The notes: a model not told the origin generated them from the sequence alone. DNA of 64,000 nucleotides from Christiangramia sabulilitoris (GCF_007050985.1 NZ_VHSF01000001.1:620001-684000), one strand, 5' to 3'; shown: positions 53,735-62,886, counted from the first letter of the stretch. Made by a program: numbers and translations.

Positions 53735-54781
53735 ATGAAGAATGTAAATGCATACGCAGCGAAGTCGAATGATGCCGATCTGGAACCATTCGATATTGAA
53801 AGAAGAGAAATATTAGCAGATGATGTAAAGATTGAGATCGATTACTGCGGTGTATGCCACAGTGATATTCACCAGGTAAGAAACGACTGGGGAAACAGTA
53901 AATATCCCGTGGTACCGGGACATGAGATCGTAGGCCGGGTGACCGAAGTAGGAAAAGATGTAAAGAACTATAAAAAAGGTGACCTCGTAGGCGTTGGTTG
54001 TATGGTGGATTCTTGCCAGGAATGTGATTCCTGTAAAGAGGATCTGGAACAATATTGCGAAAACGGAATGGTCGCTACTTATAACGGGAAAGATGAACAT
54101 CTTGGAGGTCATACCTTTGGAGGATATTCTGAAATGATCGTTGTTAAGGAAAAGTTTGTTCTTAAGGTTCCGGAAAATCTGGATACAAAAGCCGTTGCAC
54201 CTTTATTATGTGCAGGGATCACCACCTGGTCCCCGTTAAGACAATGGAATGTAAAAAAAGGTGATAAAGTTGGGGTTGTAGGTCTTGGCGGTCTTGGACA
54301 TATGGGTGTTAAATTTGCTCATGCCCTTGGCGCACATGTAGTGATGATCACAACTTCACCGGGGAAAGCAGAGGATGCTAAAAGACTTGGTGCAGATGCG
54401 GTACTCATCTCGAAAAATGAGGAGGATATGAAGAAACATCAGGGTACCTTCGATTTTATATTAAATACCGTCCCGGTAGGTCATGATACTAATCCCTATA
54501 TCGGTTTATTGAAACGTGATGCCACTATGACTCTTGTAGGGGCCATAGACGAGGTAGACATTCACGGTGGAGGTCTAGTAATGGGAAGAAAAAGACTGGC
54601 AGGTTCATTAATTGGCGGAATAAAGGAAACGCAGGAAATGCTGGATTTCTGCGGTGAGCATAATATAGTTTCAGATATCGAAATGATCGATATTCAGAAT
54701 ATAAATGAAGCTTATGAGCGTGTGGTGAATTCAGATGTAAAGTATAGATTTGTAATAGACATGAAATCTATTAAAAACTAA
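53735..54781 (+). CDS. zinc-dependent NADP alcohol dehydrogenase (YahK/cinnamyl-alcohol type)
   Basis: A 348-residue medium-chain dehydrogenase reducing aldehydes, cytosolic. Catalytic-zinc ligands are in CGVCHSD (near residue 37) and GHEIVG (near residue 61). The structural zinc cluster is CxxCxxC...C in SCQECDSCKEDLEQYC (near residue 92). The nucleotide loop is VVGLGGLGHMGVK near residue 177. A PH-domain gene follows two bases later. Confidence 0.94.
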   Translation: MKNVNAYAAKSNDADLEPFDIERREILADDVKIEIDYCGVCHSDIHQVRNDWGNSKYPVVPGHEIVGRVTEVGKDVKNYKKGDLVGVGCMVDSCQECDSCKEDLEQYCENGMVATYNGKDEHLGGHTFGGYSEMIVVKEKFVLKVPENLDTKAVAPLLCAGITTWSPLRQWNVKKGDKVGVVGLGGLGHMGVKFAHALGAHVVMITTSPGKAEDAKRLGADAVLISKNEEDMKKHQGTFDFILNTVPVGHDTNPYIGLLKRDATMTLVGAIDEVDIHGGGLVMGRKRLAGSLIGGIKETQEMLDFCGEHNIVSDIEMIDIQNINEAYERVVNSDVKYRFVIDMKSIKN

Positions 54782-54783
54782 AT

Positions 54784-55161
54784 ATGGGTATACTTTCTTC
54801 GCTTTTAGGAAATGCTGGAGCTATTGAAAAAGATCAACTTCATGAGAAATATGGAAAATTATTAATTCCTTCTGAAGAGATTCAGACCGGATTCAAGATC
54901 ATTCGCGATACTTTTATTTTCACCAATAAGCGACTTATTCTGGTGGATGTTCAGGGTCTTACCGGTAATAAAATTGAATATTTTTCAGTGCTTTACAAAA
55001 GTATTACCCGGTTTAGCGTGGAAACTGCCGGAAGTTTTGATCTGGATGCCGAATTGAAGATATGGATCTCAGGCGAGCAGACTCCATCTATTTCCAAGCG
55101 TTTTAATAAGAAAGTAGATATCTATGAAGTTCAGAAATTGCTGGCAGAATTTACTTTATAG
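54784..55161 (+). CDS. PH domain-containing protein
   Basis: A 125-residue soluble protein of the bacterial PH-domain family (YvbH/DUF1696 type). TFIFTNKRLILVDVQGLTG near residue 44 and the SVETAGSFDLDAELKIWI strand set are characteristic. There is no signal peptide. It begins two bases after the dehydrogenase and ends before a strong terminator, so the two form one unit. Its role is unknown. Confidence 0.9.
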   Translation: MGILSSLLGNAGAIEKDQLHEKYGKLLIPSEEIQTGFKIIRDTFIFTNKRLILVDVQGLTGNKIEYFSVLYKSITRFSVETAGSFDLDAELKIWISGEQTPSISKRFNKKVDIYEVQKLLAEFTL

Positions 55162-55197
55162 CAATTAGGACAACTCATAGATCATTTATAGTAATCT

Positions 55198-55237
55198 AAA
55201 GCTGCTTATCCTGATACCGGGATAAGCAGCTTTTATT
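55198..55237 (+). terminator. terminator after the PH-domain gene
   Basis: The stem GCTGCTTATCC/GGATAAGCAGC (55201-55211 with 55220-55230) is extended by A/T pairs and followed by a T-rich run. Confidence 0.87.
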
Positions 55238-55324
55238 TTAAAGAGGTTATAACTCCACCGTATTTCATGGCTGAGTTTATATATTTGCTTTTAGCATTTG
55301 TTGAACCAGAAAACCATTATATAA

Positions 55325-56560
55325 ATGACATTACTGCTAATTAACATTAAGGAACTTCTGCAGGTGAGGGAACCCGGAATTCTGAAAGTTTCCGGAGAGG
55401 AAATGAAGGAACTTCCCGGTATTAAAAATGCCTGGCTTAAAATAGAGGATGATAAAATAGCAGGTTATGGTTCCATGGATAATCTGCCGGCAATAGCTGC
55501 AGATAAAACAGTTGATGCTTCCGGTAAGATCGTCTTACCTACCTGGTGTGATTCTCATACTCACATTGTTTATGCCGGCAATCGTGAGCAGGAATTTGCA
55601 GATCGAATAAACGGTTTAAGCTATGAAGAGATAGCGAATCGCGGTGGCGGAATCCTGAACAGCGCAAAAACCCTTCAGGAAACTTCAGAAGAGGAAATCT
55701 ACCGGCAATCTGCACAAAGGCTGGAAGAAGTTATAAAACTTGGTACGGGTGCGGTTGAAATAAAATCTGGCTATGGCCTTACTGAAGATGCTGAATTGAA
55801 AATGCTCCGGGTCATCAGGAAACTCAAACAGAATTATGACCTACCAGTTAAATCAACCTTTCTTGGAGCGCATGCAATCCCAAAAGAGTACAAAGAGAAT
55901 CCAACGGCCTACATGGACCTGGTTGTCGAAGAAATTCTACCAAAGGTGGCTGCGCAGAAACTGGCAGAATATATCGACATTTTTTGCGAAAAAGGATATT
56001 TTACAGTGGAAGATACACACAGACTTTTAAAGGCTGCAGGAGAATATGGACTCAGACCAAAAATACATGTAAATCAATTTAACGCCATTGGCGGGGTAAA
56101 AGCAGGTGTGGAACATAATGCTTTAAGCGTAGATCACCTGGAAGTGATGAATGAGGATGATATAGAAATTTTGAAAGGAAAAGAAACTATGCCCGTTGCA
56201 CTTCCCTCCTGTTCTCTTTTTCTGGGTATACCTTACACCCCTGCCCGTAGAATCCTGAATGCCGGTTTGCCCCTGGCCCTGGCTACAGACTTTAACCCGG
56301 GAAGTACTCCCAGCGGAAATATGAACCTGGTGGTTTCACTGGCCTGTATAAAAATGAAAATGACACCCGAGGAAGCGATCAATGCTGCGACCATTAATGG
56401 TGCTTATGCCATGGACCTGAGTGAGGCCCACGGAAGTATCACCAAAGGAAAAAAGGCAAATTTCATCATCACTAAAGAAATCCCCAGCTATACCTATCTG
56501 CCTTACGCCTTTGGCACTAATTCTATTGATTCTGTCTATATAAATGGAAAAAGTATCTAA
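55325..56560 (+). CDS. hutI: imidazolonepropionase
   Basis: Hydrolyses imidazolone-propionate to formiminoglutamate in histidine breakdown, cytosolic, 411 residues. The metal HxH is in CDSHTHIVYAGNRE (near residue 78). GGGILNSAKTLQETSEEE, GTGAVEIKSGYGLT (near residue 140), FLGAHAIP (near residue 179), INVNQFNAIGG-like residues and ALATDFNPGS (late Asp ligand, near residue 318) are all typical. hutG follows one base after its stop, or overlaps it by 17 if an earlier start is used. Confidence 0.95.
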   Translation: MTLLLINIKELLQVREPGILKVSGEEMKELPGIKNAWLKIEDDKIAGYGSMDNLPAIAADKTVDASGKIVLPTWCDSHTHIVYAGNREQEFADRINGLSYEEIANRGGGILNSAKTLQETSEEEIYRQSAQRLEEVIKLGTGAVEIKSGYGLTEDAELKMLRVIRKLKQNYDLPVKSTFLGAHAIPKEYKENPTAYMDLVVEEILPKVAAQKLAEYIDIFCEKGYFTVEDTHRLLKAAGEYGLRPKIHVNQFNAIGGVKAGVEHNALSVDHLEVMNEDDIEILKGKETMPVALPSCSLFLGIPYTPARRILNAGLPLALATDFNPGSTPSGNMNLVVSLACIKMKMTPEEAINAATINGAYAMDLSEAHGSITKGKKANFIITKEIPSYTYLPYAFGTNSIDSVYINGKSI

Positions 56561-56561
56561 G

Positions 56562-57563
56562 ATGGAAGGAATCAGGATTTACCGGAAAGCAGATATAGAA
56601 AAACTAATTGCCAAACGAAAAGGGGAAACTAAATTTGGAGAAAAGCTTCAGTTTATTGAAAAAGCTGAAGAACTAAAGCATCATCCGGCGAAGTTTGTAT
56701 TATTAGGAATTCCTGAAGATATTGGCGTTCGCGCCAATTATGGAAATGCAGGAACTTCAGCAGCCTGGAAAGCTGGTTTAAACGCTTTGGTCAATATCCA
56801 GCTAAATCGCTTTAACGACTCGGAAAATCTTATTGTACTGGGAGAACTGGATTGCAGGGAACTCATGCAGAAAGCTTCCAGTATTGACAGTACAGACCCT
56901 AATTATCACAGGAAGCTTGGTGATCTGGTCAAACAAATAGATATCCTGGTTGCAGATATTATAGAAACGATTGTGTCCCATGGTAAAATTCCGGTTATTA
57001 TTGGGGGTGGACATAATAATGCTTACGGCAATATTAAAGGTGCATCAAAAGCTTTGAAGAACCCTGTTAATATTCTGAATATTGATGCACATACAGATCT
57101 GCGACAATTAGAACATCGCCACAGCGGAAATGGTTTTAGTTATGCTATAGAAGGTGGATTTTTAAATAAATATTCGGTTTACGGCTTACATAAGAATTAT
57201 ACCCCGGAGTATATTTTTAAAGAAATGGAGATTTCCGAAAATCTTCAATACAGGCTTTGGGAAGATCTTATGATGAGACCTGAAGATATTATTCAGGATT
57301 TCAGGGAAAACCTTTCAAACCTGGATAAACATAAATTTGGATTCGAACTTGATTGCGATGCAATCGCAAATTTTCCCAGCAGTGCCCAATCTCCTACCGG
57401 TTTCACCCTGGAACAGATCAGGCAATTTATAAAGATTGTATCAGCAAATAATAATTGTGTTTATTTTCATATTTGTGAAGCCGCGCCATCCGGGCAAAAA
57501 ACATTTAATGTGGGTAAGGCTCTCGCTTATTTTATAAGTGATTTTACCAGAGCAGGATCATGA
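56562..57563 (+). CDS. hutG: formimidoylglutamase (arginase/ureohydrolase family)
   Basis: Splits formiminoglutamate to glutamate and formamide. I choose the ATG at 56562 (333 residues, MEGIRIYRKADIEKL), one base after the hutI stop; an ATG at 56544 is also possible. The manganese ligands of the ureohydrolase fold are in IGGGHNNAYG (near residue 151), NIDAHTDLRQLEHRHSGN (near residue 177) and FELDCDAIANF (near residue 264). hutH and hutU are not in this window, so the pathway is split. The specific activity is inferred from family and neighbour. Confidence 0.92.
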   Translation: MEGIRIYRKADIEKLIAKRKGETKFGEKLQFIEKAEELKHHPAKFVLLGIPEDIGVRANYGNAGTSAAWKAGLNALVNIQLNRFNDSENLIVLGELDCRELMQKASSIDSTDPNYHRKLGDLVKQIDILVADIIETIVSHGKIPVIIGGGHNNAYGNIKGASKALKNPVNILNIDAHTDLRQLEHRHSGNGFSYAIEGGFLNKYSVYGLHKNYTPEYIFKEMEISENLQYRLWEDLMMRPEDIIQDFRENLSNLDKHKFGFELDCDAIANFPSSAQSPTGFTLEQIRQFIKIVSANNNCVYFHICEAAPSGQKTFNVGKALAYFISDFTRAGS

Positions 57564-57926
57564 TTCTTGGTCCAGCCTGGCATCCTTCTCCTTTCTTTGC
57601 CAGGGAAATCTACCCTCTATTTCCAATTCAATTGATAGGCTTAGAAAAGTTCTTATAAGTACTATGACTCCCAGGGTAAGGACTTTATCCATGGTAGGTT
57701 CTGTGACCACCGTTGCAATGATATCTGCCGCTACCAGGATCTCCAGGCCCAATAGAATAGCTTTTCCCAGTTCCTGCCGCAAAAGCCGGTAAGATCGTTG
57801 CCCGCCTTTTTGTAATGAAAAAATAAACTTACCCAAAGCCATCAGGGTTCCTACCAAAATAGTAAGAATACCTCCAACTTCAATGATTCGGGCAGTATAC
57901 TCAATATATAATTCCAGGTTTTCCAT
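57558..57926 (-). CDS. DUF1622 membrane protein
   Basis: A 122-residue protein with three membrane helices (about residues 13-35, 52-72 and 80-98) and a charged C-terminus. IEVGGILTILVGTLMALGKF near residue 15 and GKAILLGLEILVAADIIATV near residue 53 are the family motifs. It is convergent with hutG and overlaps it by six bases. Function is unknown. Confidence 0.9.
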   Translation of the reverse strand: MENLELYIEYTARIIEVGGILTILVGTLMALGKFIFSLQKGGQRSYRLLRQELGKAILLGLEILVAADIIATVVTEPTMDKVLTLGVIVLIRTFLSLSIELEIEGRFPWQRKEKDARLDQES

Positions 57927-58108
57927 ATTTTATATTTCTATAAATAATTTTTGATTGTCCGGCAGAATTAAAAGGGTGCTTTAGCATATTCCACAGCTTA
58001 AAGTATCAAGCGAATAATCAAATAAATTATAAATATAAAAGAATTTGCAAAGACCATTCGAAACCGTCTTTTCCAAATATTTAATAGTTTTACGCAAAAA
58101 TCAAGTCG

Positions 58109-58567
58109 ATGGAGATCGTAGAATGGAAACCGGAATATTCTGAAGAATTCAGGGAAATGAATATTTACTGGCTAAAGGAGTTCTTCTGGGTTGAACCTCA
58201 TGACGAAGAAGTTTTGGGTATGCCAGAAAAACATATCATCAAACCTGGTGGCATGATCTTATTTGCCAGGGAGGAAGATATTATCCTCGGTTGCGTCGCT
58301 TTAATGAAGATACAGGACCATGTTTTTGAGCTTACCAAAATGGCAGTGAAACCAGAACATCGCAATAAAAAGATCGGTCATAAGCTAATGCGGTATACCC
58401 TGGAATATTCCCGTAATCAAGGTTGGGATCATTTGATCATCTATTCAAACCGAAAACTCGAAAATGCGATTCACCTTTACAAAAAGTATGGATTTTTTGA
58501 AATCCCTATCGAGGAGGACAACCCCTATTCCCGGGGAGATATTAAAATGAAATTAAACCTTTCCTAA
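58109..58567 (+). CDS. GNAT family N-acetyltransferase
   Basis: A 152-residue acetyl-CoA-dependent acetyltransferase. LTKMAVKPEHRNKKIGHKLMRYTLEYSRNQG (about residues 75-105) contains the V-x-P-x-x-R-x-x-x-I-G acetyl-CoA loop. LYKKYGFFEIP near residue 128 is the usual C-terminal element. The acceptor is unknown. Confidence 0.9.
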   Translation: MEIVEWKPEYSEEFREMNIYWLKEFFWVEPHDEEVLGMPEKHIIKPGGMILFAREEDIILGCVALMKIQDHVFELTKMAVKPEHRNKKIGHKLMRYTLEYSRNQGWDHLIIYSNRKLENAIHLYKKYGFFEIPIEEDNPYSRGDIKMKLNLS

Positions 58568-58630
58568 AGATTTACTAATTAGGTAATGTCTCCTTTTTTC
58601 CTTTCCTATTTTTAAGGAAAATTAGAGATC

Positions 58631-59437
58631 ATGAAAAGAATAGCAGCTTTACTAACAGTTGGAATTTTACTATCCAGCTGCAAAAATGAAGCAGGATCAG
58701 ATAAAAAGCTTATTTCTGAAGAAGTGCCTCAGGAAGAAGTCTCTGCCGGGATTATTAATAAAACTGATTCCCTGAAAATTGAGATTACCCCTGTTTCTCA
58801 TGCCACCGGGGTATTTAAATGGGATGATACAGTATTCTACACAGATCCCACCGGGGGAGCAAATGCTTTTTCAGGAATGGAAAAGCCAGATTTCATTCTG
58901 GTAACAGATATTCATGGAGACCATATGAATGCAGAAACTTTAAATGCTCTCGACCTTGGTTCTACAAAGATCGTTGTACCAAAGGCGGTGCAGGAAAAAC
59001 TTCCAGAAGAGTTACAAGCAAACCTGGTGGTTATTAATAATGGTGAAAGTACAGAAATTAAAGGTTTCAAAATTGAAGCTATCCCGATGTACAATATTCC
59101 GGAAACTAAAGATGCAATGCATGTAAAAGGTCGGGGGAATGGTTATGTAATAGAAAAAAACGGCCAGAGGCTGTACATATCTGGGGATACCGAAGATATT
59201 CCGGAAATGCGTGACCTTAAAAATATCGATATCGCACTGGTTTCTATGAATTTACCCTATACCATGCCAGTGGACCAGGCTGCCGAAGGTGTACTGGCCT
59301 TTAAGCCCAAAAAAGTAATACCCTATCATTATCGGGGAAAAGAAGGATTTGCAGATATAGAAGAATTTAAAAAACTGGTGAATAAAGGGAATGCAGCTAT
59401 AGAGGTTGAATTGATGAACTGGTATCCAGAAAATTAA
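58631..59437 (+). CDS. MBL-fold metallohydrolase lipoprotein
   Basis: A 268-residue lipoprotein; the signal ends in LLSSC, with Cys17 lipidated. The metal motif is TDIHGDHMN (near residue 96). A further metal aspartate is in YISGDTEDIPEM (near residue 182), and a metal histidine is in VIPYHYRGK (near residue 233). The pattern is that of UlaG-like or general beta-lactamase-fold hydrolases. The location is probably periplasmic. It is a single gene with a weak hairpin after it. Confidence 0.9.
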   Translation: MKRIAALLTVGILLSSCKNEAGSDKKLISEEVPQEEVSAGIINKTDSLKIEITPVSHATGVFKWDDTVFYTDPTGGANAFSGMEKPDFILVTDIHGDHMNAETLNALDLGSTKIVVPKAVQEKLPEELQANLVVINNGESTEIKGFKIEAIPMYNIPETKDAMHVKGRGNGYVIEKNGQRLYISGDTEDIPEMRDLKNIDIALVSMNLPYTMPVDQAAEGVLAFKPKKVIPYHYRGKEGFADIEEFKKLVNKGNAAIEVELMNWYPEN

Positions 59438-59713
59438 AAAAAGGAGTCATCTCCCTTTTGCTGATGCGTTTGCAGAATGTGTAAAATTTTATTTTGGCTA
59501 ATTCAAATTTAACAGTATTTCAACGCACGTAGCTACAAGAAGATGACTCTCATATTTTCAACAATTCTTAATTAAATATAGAAATTCATTTTGCATTTAA
59601 CAAAATTTATTTAATATAATTAATTAATTATCAGTTAATTCCATTGATTCCGCAATATCAAATAAGGGGCTTTTGGTATATTTATCTTATTTGATTGATG
59701 ATTGACCCGCTGC
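59438..59713. other. AT-rich gap with no clear gene
   Basis: This 276-bp stretch between the MBL gene and the small convergent gene is AT-rich (TTAATTAATT runs near 59620) and shows no supported ORF. A weak hairpin (GGAG/CTCC) at about 59445-59456 may end the MBL transcript. Confidence 0.55.
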
Positions 59714-59935
59714 TTAGGTATGACAACATACCGGCTTTCTAACCACACAATGTTTTACGATTTTCTGGTCTGTCTGGATATTGTTGACTTTATACCTGAA
59801 GAATTCCTGAACATGATCTAATTTTGTATCTATTGAAAGAACAGCATATCCTGTCTTTTTCGCCGGAATAATACTCACTTTTGCTGCTATTGCCGTAAAG
59901 ATCAAGGCAAAAAGAAAAAACTGGATCCTTTTCAT
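59714..59935 (-). CDS. small exported Cys-ended peptide, unknown
   Basis: A 73-residue protein with a hydrophobic N-terminal segment (about residues 4-20, FFLFALIFTAIAAKVSI) that could be a signal peptide or anchor. The mature part is short and ends in KPVCCHT, with three cysteines in the last 12 residues. I recognise no family. It lies alone between two AT-rich gaps, and no promoter or terminator is clear. The clean signal supports a gene, but a chance ORF is possible. Confidence 0.5.
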   Translation of the reverse strand: MKRIQFFLFALIFTAIAAKVSIIPAKKTGYAVLSIDTKLDHVQEFFRYKVNNIQTDQKIVKHCVVRKPVCCHT

Positions 59936-60065
59936 AATACTTTCATTAGTTGTTCTATATAAAAGACGACCGTAAATATTAATCGTTACACCAAAACATG
60001 TTTTTTAACATATTGAATAATAGACCATTATTATTATTTCTGAATTTTCATAAAATATCTGGCAT

Positions 60066-60097
60066 AAAAAAAGCCCGGCAATCGCCGAGCTTTTTTA
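60066..60097 (-). terminator. terminator of sucC
   Basis: On the minus strand the stem GCTCGGC/GCCGGGC with one mismatch and a four-base loop is followed by a T run. It starts about 20 bases after the sucC stop. Confidence 0.85.
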
Positions 60098-60115
60098 AAG
60101 ATTCCATTCTGTCTT

Positions 60116-61309
60116 CTAAGACAGAACTTCCTGTACTTTATCTGCAGCTTCCTGAAATTGTATCGCGCTGTATACCTTAAGGCCGCTGTTATCTATAAGT
60201 TCCTTAGCAATATCTGCATTAGTTCCCTGTAAACGTACGATAATTGGCACGTTCATAGCATCACCCATATTCTTGGAAGCGTCTACGATTCCCTGTGCAA
60301 CACGATCGCAACGAACAATACCTCCAAAAATGTTTACAAGAATAGCTTCTACTTTATCATCCTTAAGAATAAGCCTGAATGCTTCTTCTACTCTCTTCGC
60401 GTCTGCTGTTCCTCCAACGTCAAGAAAGTTAGCCGGTTCTCCACCTGCCTGCTTAATCAAATCCATTGTGGCCATGGCCAGTCCGGCACCATTTACCATA
60501 CATCCAACATTCCCGTCCAGATCCACATAGTTTAGACCAACTTCTCTGGCTTCTACTTCAGTAGGGTTCTCTTCACGAATATCACGCATCTCAGCGTAAT
60601 CCTTATGACGGAACAATGCGTTATCATCTAAAGTTACTTTCGCATCAACAGCCATGATCTTGTCATCACTGGTTTTTAAAACCGGGTTGATCTCGAATAA
60701 CGAAGAATCAGATTTTTCAAATGCTGTATATAAAGCAATTACGAATTTGGTCATTTCTTTAAATGCCTGTCCGCTAAGTCCAAGATTAAAAGCAATACGA
60801 CGCGCCTGGAAACCAAGTAGTCCTGTAGAAGGATCTATCTCTTCAGTGAATATAAGGTCTGGAGTTTCTTCAGCTACCGTTTCGATATCCATTCCACCTT
60901 CTGTAGAATACATGATCATGTTACGACCGGTAGAGCGGTTAAGAAGAACAGACATATAATATTCTTCCGGCTCATTATCACCAGGATAATAAACATCTTC
61001 CGCTACCAATACCTGATGTACTTTCTTTCCTTCAGCAGAAGTTTGAGGTGTTACCAGGTTCATCCCGATGATCTCTCCTGCGATCTCTTCAACCTCTTTA
61101 AGATTCTTGGCAAGCTTTACACCACCACCTTTACCACGGCCACCTGCATGTACCTGTGCTTTGATCACGTGCCATCCGGTTCCGGTTTTTTCGGTTAGTT
61201 CTTTAGCAGCCTCAACTGCTTCTTTGGCGTTTCTTGCCACGGTTCCACGTTGAATGCGAACTCCGAAGCTGCTTAAAATCTCTTTTCCTTGATATTCGTG
61301 TATATTCAT
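60116..61309 (-). CDS. sucC: succinyl-CoA synthetase (ADP-forming) beta subunit
   Basis: TCA-cycle enzyme making succinate and ATP/GTP from succinyl-CoA, cytosolic, 397 residues from the ATG at 61309 (MNIHEYQGKEIL). An in-frame ATG at 61360 adds 17 residues unlike the family. ATP-grasp features include KAQVHAGGRGKGGGVKLA near residue 46, INPVL and VDAKVTLDDNALFRH near residue 213. The ligase motif GCMVNGAGLAMATMD and NIFGGIVRCDRVAQGI (near residue 320) are also present. The alpha subunit gene sucD is not next to it here. Confidence 0.96.
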   Translation of the reverse strand: MNIHEYQGKEILSSFGVRIQRGTVARNAKEAVEAAKELTEKTGTGWHVIKAQVHAGGRGKGGGVKLAKNLKEVEEIAGEIIGMNLVTPQTSAEGKKVHQVLVAEDVYYPGDNEPEEYYMSVLLNRSTGRNMIMYSTEGGMDIETVAEETPDLIFTEEIDPSTGLLGFQARRIAFNLGLSGQAFKEMTKFVIALYTAFEKSDSSLFEINPVLKTSDDKIMAVDAKVTLDDNALFRHKDYAEMRDIREENPTEVEAREVGLNYVDLDGNVGCMVNGAGLAMATMDLIKQAGGEPANFLDVGGTADAKRVEEAFRLILKDDKVEAILVNIFGGIVRCDRVAQGIVDASKNMGDAMNVPIIVRLQGTNADIAKELIDNSGLKVYSAIQFQEAADKVQEVLS

Positions 61310-61342
61310 AATCAGCTGTTTCTTCTGTTTTATTACGGAAGG

Positions 61343-61373
61343 CAAAAGTAACAAATACATACTATTGTACCAA
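61343..61373 (-). promoter_or_regulatory. sucC promoter (-33 TTG, 20 bp, -7 TACTTTTG)
   Basis: On the minus strand TTG (61371-61373) and TACTTTTG (61343-61350) are separated by 20 bases. Both elements match fully. The sucC ATG is 33 bases beyond the -7 box. Confidence 0.68.
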
Positions 61374-61596
61374 TCTTTTTTGAGCTTCTTAACGCGTGAT
61401 AACTCCTGAAAATCCTCATTTTCGCTTAGTTTTGAAATCTGAGGCCGGCATTTGATAAAAGATCCACCTGAAAACCTGAAAATAGACCTCTAATGTTATC
61501 CTTTAAACCAGCCATTATTATTTCTTTTCAGAAATAACAAATTGTATAAATCGGTTATATTTGATACACAGCTTATTTTAGAATGCTGAGGAAGTA

Positions 61597-61604
61597 TATT
61601 TTTG
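61597..61604 (+). promoter_or_regulatory. -7 box for lysA
   Basis: TATTTTTG matches TAnnTTTG and lies 13 bases before the lysA ATG. A -33 TTG is missing at 17-23 bases. Confidence 0.4.
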
Positions 61605-61617
61605 CGCTAAATTTTTG

Positions 61618-62856
61618 ATGATGACACAAGAGCAATTATTATCGGTTGCAAAAGAATATGGAAGCCCGGTTTATGTGTATGATGCAGATAAAATCACTTC
61701 GCAATATAACCGGCTTATCAACGCCTTTAAGGTTGATAACTTAAGAATACATTATGCTGTAAAAGCGCTTTCGAATATTTCTATACTCAAATTGTTGAAC
61801 AGCCTGGGATGTGGTTTGGACACCGTTTCTGTTCAGGAAGTAAAATTAGGCCTGGCGGCAGGAGTAGATCCGGGAAAGATCATCTATACCCCTAACGGAG
61901 TTTCACTGGAGGAGATTGAAGAGGTGGTTAAGCTGGGAGCGCAGATAAATATTGATAATCTATCCATCCTCGAACAATTTGGGAGCAGGCATCCTGAGAT
62001 CCCGGTGTGTATAAGGATCAATCCTCACGTAATGGCCGGCGGGAACTCCAAGATCTCTGTTGGACATATAGATTCAAAGTTCGGTATTAGCATTCACCAG
62101 ATGCCACACCTGCTCAGGATCGTTGAAAATACAGGCATGCACATTAACGGAATTCATATGCATACCGGTAGTGATATTCTGGATATTGGAGTATTTCTGC
62201 ACGCCTCAGAAATATTATTTGAGGCAGCCAGAAATTTCAGCGAACTGGAATTCATCGATTTTGGCAGCGGATTTAAAGTACCTTACCGCGAGGGAGATAT
62301 AGAAACCGATATCGAAGACCTGGGCTTACAATTAACCGAGAGGTTCAACAGTTTCTGTAAAGAATATGGCCGAGAGTTAACCCTGGCCTTCGAACCTGGA
62401 AAATACCTGGTTAGCGCAGCAGGAAAATTCCTGGCCAAGGTAAACGTAATCAAACAAACCACCTCCACCGTGTTCGCAGGAATAGATACCGGTTTTAATC
62501 ACCTGATAAGACCAATGTTTTATGGCTCTCATCACGAAATAACGAATATATCTAACCCGGAGGCCAAAGCAAGATTTTACAGCGTGGTAGGTTACATCTG
62601 TGAAACCGATACTTTTGGCAATAATCGTAGGATCTCAGAAATTAGGGAAGGTGATATTTTAAGTTTTAGCAATGCCGGAGCTTATTGTTTTTCTATGGCC
62701 AGTAATTTTAATTCCCGGTATCGCCCGCCAGAAGTGATGTGGTATAAGGGCCAGGCACATTTGATCAGGGAGCGGGAAACTTTTGAGGATCTCACCCGGC
62801 ACCAGGTCGAAATGAATTTCGAGAGTCTTAATAAAGAACTTGCCAATAAAAATTAA
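61618..62856 (+). CDS. lysA: diaminopimelate decarboxylase
   Basis: PLP enzyme making lysine from meso-diaminopimelate, cytosolic, 412 residues from the ATG at 61618; the next codon is also ATG and a TTG precedes it. The Schiff-base lysine is K49 in HYAVKALSN. GLDTVSVQEV, HVMAGGNSKISVGHIDSKFGIS (near residue 140), GIHMHTGSD, and the late substrate motif GAYCFSMASNFNSRYRPPEVM (near residue 361) are visible. It ends the pathway that includes dapB at 8.6 kb. Confidence 0.96.
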   Translation: MMTQEQLLSVAKEYGSPVYVYDADKITSQYNRLINAFKVDNLRIHYAVKALSNISILKLLNSLGCGLDTVSVQEVKLGLAAGVDPGKIIYTPNGVSLEEIEEVVKLGAQINIDNLSILEQFGSRHPEIPVCIRINPHVMAGGNSKISVGHIDSKFGISIHQMPHLLRIVENTGMHINGIHMHTGSDILDIGVFLHASEILFEAARNFSELEFIDFGSGFKVPYREGDIETDIEDLGLQLTERFNSFCKEYGRELTLAFEPGKYLVSAAGKFLAKVNVIKQTTSTVFAGIDTGFNHLIRPMFYGSHHEITNISNPEAKARFYSVVGYICETDTFGNNRRISEIREGDILSFSNAGAYCFSMASNFNSRYRPPEVMWYKGQAHLIRERETFEDLTRHQVEMNFESLNKELANKN

Positions 62857-62862
62857 AAGAAG

Positions 62863-62886
62863 AGCAGCCAGATGGCTGCTTTTTTA
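62863..62886. terminator. terminator between lysA and the convergent lipoprotein gene
   Basis: AGCAGCCA/TGGCTGCT (62863-62870 with 62873-62880) is followed by a T run for the plus strand. It overlaps the end of the lipoprotein gene by three bases. The A-rich left side would give weaker termination on the minus strand. Confidence 0.85.

Larger units (their letters stand above)
61310..61614. other. divergent sucC/lysA promoter region
   Basis: No gene is seen in these 305 bases. It carries the sucC promoter at its left end and a -7 box for lysA at its right end. The middle (61380-61590) shows nothing I can name. Confidence 0.6.

Noticed and set aside
59444-59551. Inverted pair GAGTCATCT/AGATGACTC about 85 bases apart
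   Set aside because: It is too short and too distant for a terminator or element end, so chance is likely.
59998-60180. ORF of 60 codons before and into the sucC end
   Set aside because: It runs through the sucC terminator and the sucC coding strand, so it is a shadow frame.
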